Part shown: piece after piece, positions 6,963-13,970 of the stretch | Position numbering within the stretch: the stretch's first letter is position 1 | How the letters are laid out: each line of letters opens with the position of its first letter | NCBI GenBank assembly: GCA_022842805.1 | Contig: JALHOX010000034.1 | Location: 1-16,279 of the forward strand | Reading direction: 5' to 3' | DNA from: Phycisphaerae bacterium | Lineage (GTDB): Bacteria; Planctomycetota; Phycisphaerae; UBA1845; Fen-1342 | Length of the DNA stretch: 16,279 nt | The notes under the pieces: model-generated | Database searches by the model: none | Seen by the model: only the letters and a program-made list of their open reading frames with translations | What the model was told of the DNA's origin: nothing | Program-made: the position numbers and the translations under genes

Positions 6963-7107
6963 AGGCGGCTAACCGCATTCCTATCTTATCGGGCTGGGGG
7001 GCGTTCGGCTTTTCTTCAATTTTGAGGTGCGATAACTGGGGGGCGGCCGGGGGGGCTCGTCGGCGGACGCGATCGGCCGTCTGGCAGCCGCTCCGCCGGG
7101 CGGGCCG

Positions 7108-8973
7108 CTACGCCGGAAAGTCGATTTCGAGCTCGAAAACGCCTTTTTGCAGCTTGCTTGTCACGGCGCACCCGCCCTTGTGGAGGACGCGGAGCATGCC
7201 GTGATTTTCCTGCAGCACCTCGGCCGTGAAGCCGCGGAAGCCGCACTCTCGGGCGCGGTCGATCAGGGTTTGGTAGAGCTGCGTGCCCAGTCCGGTGTTC
7301 TGCCAGGCGTCGCGGATCAGAAAGGCGATCTCGGCCCGGTCGCGCCGCGCCCCGCTGAGACGGTTGTAGCGCGCGACGGCGACGATCGGCGCTTCCGCCG
7401 TGCGGCCGGTGCAGGCGACGATCACGAAATCGTTCGTGTAGTCCATCCGCAGAAACTCTTGCAGCTTCTCATGCGGCAGCGCCCGCAGCGGCTCGAAAAA
7501 ACGCCGGAAGATGGTCTGTTCGGAGAGTGTGTAGAAATTGTCGCGCAGCAGCGGCTCATCGCTCAGCCGCGCCGGACGGATGAAGACCTCGCGTCCGTCG
7601 CGCAGCTTCGTCAGTCGCTCGACGTGTGCGGGATAGGCGGGGGTCGTGATGGGCGGCTCGATCTGATCGACATAGACCAGCCGCCGCGCCTTGGCTTCGC
7701 CGATGAGCCATGGGCGGAATTTCGGATGGGCGATCTGGGCCAGAGCCATGGCGCGTTCGCGGATTGATTTGCCGTGCAGATAGGCCGTCCCGTACTCGGT
7801 GACCACGTAATGCACGTCGGCCCGCGTGGTAACGACGCCGGCGCCGGGCTTGAGTTCGGGAACGATGCGCGAGATTGAGCCGTCGCTGGTGGTGGAGGGC
7901 AGCGCGATGATCGGCTTTCCGCCGCGGGCGCGGGCGGCTCCGCGGACGAAGTCGAGCTGTCCGCCGAATCCGCTGTAGAAGCGCTGCCCGAGCGACTCGG
8001 CGCAGACCTGTCCGGTGAGGTCGACCTCGAGTGCCGAGTTGATCGCGCAGAGATTGTCGTTCTGCGCGATGACAAACGGGTCGTTCACATACTCCGTCGG
8101 ACGAAATTCGCACATCGGGTTGCCGTCGATGAACTCGTAGAGCTTGCGCGTGCCGAAGGCGAACGTGGCGACGATCTTGCCGCGGTGCAGCGTCTTGCGG
8201 GCGTTGGTGACGACGCCGCGCTCGATCAGCGGCAGCAGTCCGTCGGAGAACATCTCGGTGTAAATGCCGAGGTCGCGCCGATCGCCGAGCGAGGCCAGCA
8301 CGGCGTCGGGGATTCCGCCGATGCCCAGTTGCAGCGTCGCGCCGTCGTCCACGAGGCTGGCGACATGCTGTCCGATTTGTCGCGAGATCTCATCGGGCGG
8401 GCCGTGATCCACCTCGTGCAGCGGCGTCGAAACGGGGATCAGCGCCGCGATGTCGCGGGTGTGGACGAAGCAATCTCCCAGCGAACGCGGCATCCGCGCA
8501 TTCACCTCGGCGATCACGCACGCCGCGCTCTCGGTCGCGGCCTTCACGATGTTGGTCTCGGTGCCGAAGCTGCAGAGGCCATGTTCGTCGGGCGGCGACA
8601 CTTGGATCAGCGCGAAATCGAGCTTCATGCGGCCCGACCGGAAGAGCGCGGGGATTTGCGACAGGTGCATCGGCGTGTAATCGCCCAGCCCCTCCTGTAC
8701 CGCCTGGCGTGTATTGGCCCCGATAAAGAATGTGTTCATGCGAAAGCGCCGTGCCAGTTCCGGGCGCGTATAGGCCGCCTCGCCAAAGGTCATCATGTGC
8801 ACGATCTGGATGTCTTCCAGATCCTGGCGCGCCAGCAGCGCCGCGAGCAGCGCGTGCGGCACGGCGGCGTTGGCTGAAATGAACACGCGCGATCCATTGC
8901 GGACGCGGCGCACCGCCTGTTCGGGCGATTCGATCTTCGCTTGCAGTTGGGATTTCCAGTCAAACATGTCCAC
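7108..8973 (-). CDS. Acetyl-CoA hydrolase/CoA-transferase fused to GNAT acetyltransferase
   Basis: A 621-residue two-part enzyme. Residues about 10-445 match the acetyl-CoA hydrolase/4-hydroxybutyrate CoA-transferase family: GIGGIPDAV at 217-225, and the catalytic Glu316 in ALEVDLTGQV that forms the glutamyl-CoA thioester. Residues about 460-610 are a GNAT domain: FIRPARLSDEPLLRD, then AEIAFLIRDAWQNTGLG with the acetyl-CoA-binding Q558-x-x-G-x-G loop, then ENHGMLRVLHKGG. The first half could move CoA between acyl groups or hydrolyse acetyl-CoA; the second could acetylate a protein or small molecule. This fusion is known in bacteria, but its physiological substrate is not evident here. The protein starts at GTG 8973 or ATG 8967, neither with a clear ribosome site. 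It lies upstream of the clpP operon on the same strand with a gap of about 156 bases that shows no convincing terminator. Confidence 0.92.
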   Translation of the reverse strand: MDMFDWKSQLQAKIESPEQAVRRVRNGSRVFISANAAVPHALLAALLARQDLEDIQIVHMMTFGEAAYTRPELARRFRMNTFFIGANTRQAVQEGLGDYTPMHLSQIPALFRSGRMKLDFALIQVSPPDEHGLCSFGTETNIVKAATESAACVIAEVNARMPRSLGDCFVHTRDIAALIPVSTPLHEVDHGPPDEISRQIGQHVASLVDDGATLQLGIGGIPDAVLASLGDRRDLGIYTEMFSDGLLPLIERGVVTNARKTLHRGKIVATFAFGTRKLYEFIDGNPMCEFRPTEYVNDPFVIAQNDNLCAINSALEVDLTGQVCAESLGQRFYSGFGGQLDFVRGAARARGGKPIIALPSTTSDGSISRIVPELKPGAGVVTTRADVHYVVTEYGTAYLHGKSIRERAMALAQIAHPKFRPWLIGEAKARRLVYVDQIEPPITTPAYPAHVERLTKLRDGREVFIRPARLSDEPLLRDNFYTLSEQTIFRRFFEPLRALPHEKLQEFLRMDYTNDFVIVACTGRTAEAPIVAVARYNRLSGARRDRAEIAFLIRDAWQNTGLGTQLYQTLIDRARECGFRGFTAEVLQENHGMLRVLHKGGCAVTSKLQKGVFELEIDFPA

Positions 8974-9161
8974 GAGATTCTAAGGCGGCTCGCGGCAGGC
9001 GGGGTGGGGCCGCCGCCGGGCCTTCTTTCTCATCTTCGCTCGGCGGGGTTTGCCAATTTCCCCATGAGTTTCGCAGACTGCCTTGGGTGAGTTGCGCTTC
9101 CGCGGATTGTCCCAATCGGGACGCTGGAGCAACGCCCGGGAAAAAGCACGACAGGTGGAGC

Positions 9162-10358
9162 ATGGTTGACGATCGCCGCGAATTGCAGGACGCGCCGGAC
9201 GCCGAGGCCACGGAGCTCTCGGGTTGCGAATCGACGAGTTGCGCTGTCGCAGAGCATCCGTGTGATGCCGCAGCGCCGGCCGATTCCCCAGCCGAGATTC
9301 GGCTGGAGGACTCCGGAGACGACGAGTTCGTCCCGCCGCGCGACGCGGGCCGTGCGCCGGACGCGGTCGTCGAGCTGACTGCTGCGGTCGAACCGGCGGA
9401 AGTCGTCGACTCGAGCTGCGCGTCCGATAGTGAGCCGGTCTGTGCCGACGGCGTTGAGACGCCCGTTGAGATGTGTCAGGCGTCGCCCTCGGCTTGCGAT
9501 GATGCCGGGCGGTCGTCGGACACGGGCGATTGCTGCGATGCAGCCTGCGAAGCACCGCCGCAGACCGCCATGAGCTTTTCGACCGGCGAAGACCTCGACG
9601 AAGTGGCCGTCGTGGCGCGCTCGACGGATTCGCCCACGGACTGCGGCGCTGAGTCGTGTGGGGGCGAGATTGTTGCCGCCGGTCAATGCGACGAGCCCGC
9701 CGCGACGCCGCAGTGCGAGGTCGGTGAGATTACCGATTCGTCTGATTGCGGCGGGTGCGATTCGGGTTGCAGCGGCCAGTGCGCCCGGGAAGCGGTGCAA
9801 GAGGAGCAGGTCGAAGCCTGCGCACGCGAATCCGACTCGACGCCGACGCCGTGCGAGACCGCGGCATCCTGCGGGGAGTGTGAAGCAACCCCCGTTCGGG
9901 AGAATTGTTCGACGCCGCAGCCGGCATGTGAAGGAAGCAAGTCGGGAACGTCATCGCGCAATCGCTGCGAAATCGACGAGACGCGCTTCGTCATGGACGA
10001 GCCGCGTCGGCGGCTTGATCCGCCCTCGGCTGCGCCGCGAAATGACGCGACGCCGACCAGCGGCCTCAAGCGCTACTTCCGCCCTGCGCCCGCTCCGGCA
10101 GCGTCAGCCTTCCAGCCCGAACCGCGCGCCGCCGCGCCCAAGCCCGAGCCGAAGCGCACTCCCGCGCGACGTGTCGATCCCGATGTCGAAGCGGCGCTCG
10201 ATCTCGGCCTCGAAGCCGGCAGTCCCCCGCCGCGGCCGACGCCCGAGCCGGCCCGCCCCACCAAGCCCGAGTCCGCCGCCGAGGGCAAGAAAACGAACAA
10301 GCTGATCGACGGCCTCTTCGGCGTATTGCGCAAGGGCAAAAAGCCGAAGGGCGGTTGA
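9162..10358 (+). CDS. Cysteine-rich acidic protein, probably disordered, no known family
   Basis: A 398-residue protein I do not recognise. All 25 cysteines fall in residues 22-269, a region dominated by Asp, Glu, Ala, Ser, Pro and Gly, including the cluster CGGCDSGCSGQC at 196-207 and recurring (T/S)P..C(E/D) units. From about 270 the protein has no Cys, becomes Pro/Arg/Lys-rich, and ends in a short basic segment (KLIDGLFGVLRKGKKPKGG) that could form an amphipathic helix. There is no signal peptide or membrane span, so it should be cytosolic. The frame is believable because third codon positions are strongly G/C and the overlapping minus frame gives only Arg-rich sequence. ATG at 9162 is chosen because AGGTGG lies just upstream; GTG at 9087 would add 25 residues, also with Cys. 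It is divergent from the CoA-transferase and convergent with the M16 protease. Metal binding or redox buffering is possible but unproven. Confidence 0.75.
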   Translation: MVDDRRELQDAPDAEATELSGCESTSCAVAEHPCDAAAPADSPAEIRLEDSGDDEFVPPRDAGRAPDAVVELTAAVEPAEVVDSSCASDSEPVCADGVETPVEMCQASPSACDDAGRSSDTGDCCDAACEAPPQTAMSFSTGEDLDEVAVVARSTDSPTDCGAESCGGEIVAAGQCDEPAATPQCEVGEITDSSDCGGCDSGCSGQCAREAVQEEQVEACARESDSTPTPCETAASCGECEATPVRENCSTPQPACEGSKSGTSSRNRCEIDETRFVMDEPRRRLDPPSAAPRNDATPTSGLKRYFRPAPAPAASAFQPEPRAAAPKPEPKRTPARRVDPDVEAALDLGLEAGSPPPRPTPEPARPTKPESAAEGKKTNKLIDGLFGVLRKGKKPKGG

Positions 10359-10384
10359 TCAGCCGTCGTGCTCGATGCGTGAAT

Positions 10385-10409
10385 CGCCGCCGGCGCTGGT
10401 CCGGCGGCG
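10385..10409. terminator. GC-rich hairpin between convergent genes
   Basis: CGCCGCCGG at 10385-10393 and CCGGCGGCG at 10401-10409 are perfect reverse complements with a seven-base loop. It lies 26 bases after the Cys-rich gene's stop and 13 bases after the M16 gene's stop on the other strand. It has no T-run and resembles the hairpin at 4901-4922 in stem length and place. Confidence 0.5.
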
Positions 10410-10422
10410 GAAGGGGAGGAGA

Positions 10423-13317
10423 CTAGCCCGGAATCGCCGCCTTGGCCGGCTGCGAGGAAGGCGACGCGGCCGATTCGCTCTTGGCGGCGGCCGCTTCTTC
10501 CAGCGCTCCTTCGGGCATGACGATCGCGTCGTACATCCGCTCCGGCTTGCAGTACTTCGCAAAAGTCGACTGCACCTGATCGCGCGTGACGGCGTCGATC
10601 AGCGCCTGCGGGTTTTCATAGCGCTTCAGATCAACGCCATAGCGCGTCGAGTCTTCCAGCAGCGTCCACCAGAAGCGCGGCTCTTTGTAGGTCGTGTCGA
10701 TGCGGTTGAGCAGTTGCTTCTTGGCGACCGCGAGCTCCTCGTCGCTCGGCCCCTTGGCCGCAAACTCGGCGAACATCTTCTCAAGCTCTTTCACCACATC
10801 CTCGGCCCGCTCCGGCGCGCAGGGCGAGCTGCAGGCGAACTTGCTGAAATCTTCGAAGTCATAGCGGCGATCGGCACTGGCGCTGATCGAATAGACCCAG
10901 GCCTTCTCCTCGCGCAGGTTCTTGATCACCCGCGTCGTCATCACGTTGGCCGCCAGGTTGAGCGCCAGATGTTCGTCGCTGGCGTCGCCGGGCGCGGTCA
11001 TGAAGCCGGCCGTCGCGACCGCCTTTTTCTGCGCCATCGCCACGGTGAGCCGCTCGCGCAGCGGCCCGCCGGCGCGCTTCAGCTTTCGCAGCGCCGCGAG
11101 CGCCGGGTTGCTCCGCGGCCGATCGGGCAGGCTGCCGATATAGCGCTGCGCCAATTCCAGCGCCCGCTCGACCGGAATCTCGCCTACGACGGTCATCTCG
11201 ATCGGCGCGCTCGCGCACAGCCGCTCAAACCACGCCTGCCCGCGCTCGATCGACGCCTTCTCGATTCGCACCGTGTCGGCGATATCAAAACGCGGGTCGT
11301 TACCCGTGGTCAGCCGTGCGATGGCGCGGCCGACATGAAACTCCGGGAAACTCTGCATCAGCTGCATCTGCTGCAACCGGCCCGCTTTCCAGGTGTCGAA
11401 CGCGCTCTGCTCGATCTTGCCCTCGCTGATGAGTGCGTGGGCCAGCTCAAAGGCCAGCTCCAGATTCGCGGGCGAGCCGAGAATCCGCACGCTCAACTTG
11501 TCCGATCCGCCGGCCCCGGTGACGCGGATGTTCTTGCCCGTCATGCGGTCGGCGATCTCGGTCGAGGTGTGGCGTCGCGTCGCCGGCTGCGAGAGCGCCA
11601 GCCCCGCGACCTCGGTCGTGCCCAGCGTCTCGCCCGACTCTTCGATCGTGCCGCCGGCGAAGTTGATGCTGATCAGCACATCGTCTTTTTTGTAGTCCAT
11701 GAAGCGATGGTGGAAGCGCACGCCGTTGCTCAGCCACGCATGTGTGATTCCGAGCTTCTCGTCGAAATTGCGCTCGACGATCTCCGCGGGCTTCAGTTCC
11801 GCGGTCACAAACGCCGCCGCCGTACGGGCCTTGATCGGCGCCGCCGGCTTGCGGGCCAATGCGGCCCGCAGGGCCGCGAGCAGCGCATCGTCGGTCGGAA
11901 CGTTCTTCGCGCTCGGGTCGATCTTCAGCGTCAATGTCACATCATCCGCGGCGAAGAGCATGCGCGCCCGCTCAAGTACCTCGCTCGGCTTGATCTCCTT
12001 CACCAGTTCGCGGGCGATGTCTTCCAACTGCTTGGCGCTCATGACCGGTTCGCCGCTCGAGGCGCTGCCCGCCATGCGCATCAGAAACGCGCGGGCGTTG
12101 GTGGTCGATTCGGTCTGCGTGGAGCGCTCGAAGTCGGCCAGCATGTCGTCGACCGCCAGCTGATATTCGCTGTCTTCCACGCCGTATTCGCGCACGCGCA
12201 GCAGCCCCTCGACCAGTTGTTCGAGCGACTTTTCCCACTTCGCCGGCTCGCAGGTCGAGCTGGCCGAGGCCAGATAGGCATCGCGGAAAAAGTCCGAGAC
12301 GCTGACGCCCGCCGTCTGATAGGCCGCGTCGCCGCTGCGAACCAGATCGCCGAAGCGCTTGTTGATGATCCGCTGCGCCAGCGACTCGACCAGTTCGGTG
12401 CGATACTGCGCCCGCGTGGTCGTGGGCGGACGGTCGGGCAGCACGCGCGAAATCGAGATCGAGCAATACTTGTATTCCGGGTCGCTCAGCACAAACGCGC
12501 GCTGCCCCTGCAGCTCCTTCGCCCCGCCGCGCACCGACTCGGGCCGTGCGCCCTCGTTCTTCGCCGAGCCGAAATACTTCTCGATCAGCGGGAGAAACGG
12601 CTCGGGCGCCGCGTCGCCGACCATGATCAGCGTCATCTTGTCGGGCCGATACCACGACTTGTAGTAATCGACGAACGCCTGGCGCGGCGCGGTCTTGATG
12701 ATCTCCTCCGTGCCGATCGGCAGGCGCGAAACGAACCGCGCATCGCCGAAGACCTGCGCCCACTCGCGTTCCTGCAAGCGGCTGGCCACGTTCTCGCGGG
12801 CCCGCTTCTCCGACAGGATGATGCCGCGCTCTTTCTCAATCTCCTCCGTCACAAAGCTCGTGCGGAACGCAAAATCGCTCAGCACCACCAGCGCCCGATC
12901 GACCTCCTCGGCCTTCGCATCGGGCAGGAAGAGCATGTAGCGCGTCGCGTCGAAGCCGGTCGAGGCGTTCAGGTCCGCCCCAAACTCCATGCCGATGCTC
13001 TCGAAGTAGGGCACCAGCGTGCCGGGCGGATAGTGCTCGCTGCCGTTAAAGCACATGTGCTCGATGAAGTGCGCCAGGCCGCGCTGCGCATCCGTCTCGT
13101 TCAGCGAGCCGGTGTCGATGTGCAGCAGCAGCGCCATCTTGCCCGGCGGGTTGTTGTGTTGCCGATACATCCAACCCATGCCGTTGGCGAGCGTGCCGGT
13201 GCGGACGGCGGGGTCGGTCGGCAGCGCGTCAGCGGGTGGCGCGGCCAGCGCACTCGCAGCGCAGACTGTGGAGACGGTGAGCGCGGCCAAGCGGCCGAGC
13301 CGTCGATGAAAACACAT
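10423..13317 (-). CDS. Secreted M16-family zinc metalloprotease (insulinase/PqqL-like)
   Basis: A 964-residue protein with an N-terminal signal peptide (MCFHRRLGRLAALTVSTV, Ala-rich cleavage region near 20-26), so it should act in the periplasm. The inverted zinc motif HxxEH is at His83-Glu86-His87 in GLAHFIEHMCFNG, and the third ligand is Glu163 in EIEKERGIILSE, 76 residues after the second His, as M16 peptidases require. The length fits a two-lobed enzyme: the N-terminal half carries the active site and the C-terminal half is the usual inactive repeat. It ends in a Ser/Ala/Pro-rich tail. The frame is open upstream to 13575, but ATG at 13317 is chosen because it begins the signal peptide and GAGGA lies six bases upstream. 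Substrates are unknown; the family degrades peptides. A 217-base gap separates it from the MazG gene. Confidence 0.95.
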   Translation of the reverse strand: MCFHRRLGRLAALTVSTVCAASALAAPPADALPTDPAVRTGTLANGMGWMYRQHNNPPGKMALLLHIDTGSLNETDAQRGLAHFIEHMCFNGSEHYPPGTLVPYFESIGMEFGADLNASTGFDATRYMLFLPDAKAEEVDRALVVLSDFAFRTSFVTEEIEKERGIILSEKRARENVASRLQEREWAQVFGDARFVSRLPIGTEEIIKTAPRQAFVDYYKSWYRPDKMTLIMVGDAAPEPFLPLIEKYFGSAKNEGARPESVRGGAKELQGQRAFVLSDPEYKYCSISISRVLPDRPPTTTRAQYRTELVESLAQRIINKRFGDLVRSGDAAYQTAGVSVSDFFRDAYLASASSTCEPAKWEKSLEQLVEGLLRVREYGVEDSEYQLAVDDMLADFERSTQTESTTNARAFLMRMAGSASSGEPVMSAKQLEDIARELVKEIKPSEVLERARMLFAADDVTLTLKIDPSAKNVPTDDALLAALRAALARKPAAPIKARTAAAFVTAELKPAEIVERNFDEKLGITHAWLSNGVRFHHRFMDYKKDDVLISINFAGGTIEESGETLGTTEVAGLALSQPATRRHTSTEIADRMTGKNIRVTGAGGSDKLSVRILGSPANLELAFELAHALISEGKIEQSAFDTWKAGRLQQMQLMQSFPEFHVGRAIARLTTGNDPRFDIADTVRIEKASIERGQAWFERLCASAPIEMTVVGEIPVERALELAQRYIGSLPDRPRSNPALAALRKLKRAGGPLRERLTVAMAQKKAVATAGFMTAPGDASDEHLALNLAANVMTTRVIKNLREEKAWVYSISASADRRYDFEDFSKFACSSPCAPERAEDVVKELEKMFAEFAAKGPSDEELAVAKKQLLNRIDTTYKEPRFWWTLLEDSTRYGVDLKRYENPQALIDAVTRDQVQSTFAKYCKPERMYDAIVMPEGALEEAAAAKSESAASPSSQPAKAAIPG

Positions 13318-13466
13318 GATCGGTCCTCTGGGGTTTGAGCGGTCGGAGCATTTCGTCCGCGGGTCGGCTCGTTCCTCGATCCGCGAAGCCGAAAGCATGA
13401 TATCGCCGCGGTTTCGCCGCCGCGCGCCGCGCGGGCGAGCGCGAGCCGCAACAAGGGGGAGCGGTC

Positions 13467-13483
13467 TGCCGCGTCGTGCGGCA
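13467..13483 (-). terminator. Weak hairpin downstream of the MazG gene
   Basis: TGCCGC and GCGGCA form a six-base-pair stem around a five-base loop, about 50 bases after the MazG stop codon and before the M16 start. No T-run follows. It may separate the two transcripts, but a short GC stem is common by chance here. The rest of 13318-13534 shows no clear gene or promoter. Confidence 0.25.
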
Positions 13484-13534
13484 AAGTCCGCCGGTGGGAT
13501 ATGGAAGAAAAAGCGTCTGGTGTAGGCCCGTGCC

Positions 13535-13897
13535 TTACTTCTGCCGCTCTGTGTAGCGGCCTTTGAACTTCTCAATGGGGTACTTGGTCGCGTTCTTCGC
13601 GATCTTCCGCTTTACAGCATCCGACAAATCCAGCTGCATCGCATTGCAAAGCGAGAGCAGATAGCAGGCGACGTCGGCGATTTCTTCGCCGATCGCCTCG
13701 CGCCGCGCGGGATCAGACGCCAGAGTCGCCAGTTCGTCGCTCCGCACCCATTGAAAGTGCTCCATCAACTCGGCCGCTTCGATCGCGACCGACATCGCCA
13801 GATTCTTGGGGTCGTGGTAGCTCTGCCATTCGCGCTCCGCGACGAAGCGCGCCAGCCACGCTCGCATCTCGGCGAGCGTCGTCGATTGATCGGCCAT
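13535..13897 (-). CDS. MazG-like nucleotide pyrophosphohydrolase
   Basis: A 120-residue all-alpha protein of the MazG/dCTPase-like family, which hydrolyses (d)NTPs to monophosphate and pyrophosphate. The Mg-binding motif ExxE...ExxD is present as Glu40-x2-Glu43 (IEAAELMEHFQW) and Glu72-x2-Asp75 (EEIADVACYLLS), with the expected spacing. The length fits the single-domain RS21-C6/iMazG type rather than the larger two-domain MazG, so a nucleotide-pool cleaning role is likely; the preferred nucleotide cannot be read from the sequence. The open frame begins at 13948, but ATG at 13897 is preferred because GAGG lies eight bases upstream and it gives the usual start (MADQSTTLAEMRAWL). It follows the glycogen phosphorylase gene by 73 bases on the same strand. 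Confidence 0.93.
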   Translation of the reverse strand: MADQSTTLAEMRAWLARFVAEREWQSYHDPKNLAMSVAIEAAELMEHFQWVRSDELATLASDPARREAIGEEIADVACYLLSLCNAMQLDLSDAVKRKIAKNATKYPIEKFKGRYTERQK

Positions 13898-13970
13898 CGG
13901 GGACACCTCGCTGCGCAAGATAGCGGCGACGGGCGAGGTGTTCAGCATCTAGCGGCGGTGCCGCGTTCGC

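Noticed and set aside
5668..6972. Plus-strand open frame of 434 codons antisense to both clpP genes
   Set aside because: It spans both clpP genes and shows Asp/Val/Leu-rich sequence that mirrors the ClpP codons; no independent evidence.
6963..7107. Search for a clpP promoter
   Set aside because: A TAAGAT-like -10 is seen on the minus strand near 6990, but the only TTGAAG-like -35 lies about 25 bases away, too far for a sigma-70 promoter.
9109..9122. Perfect short palindrome GTCCCAATCGGGAC upstream of the Cys-rich gene
   Set aside because: A five-base stem is too short to call an operator, and it would be coding if the gene starts at GTG 9087.
9030..9800. Minus-strand open frame of 256 codons overlapping the Cys-rich gene
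   Set aside because: Arg-rich without domains; the plus frame has the more gene-like codon pattern and an upstream ribosome-like site. This conclusion is moderately strong, not certain.
10375..13338. Plus-strand open frame of 987 codons antisense to the M16 protease
   Set aside because: It is the mirror of a gene with a clear zinc motif and signal peptide; its translation is Arg/Leu/Ala-rich without domains. Long antisense frames are expected in GC-rich DNA.
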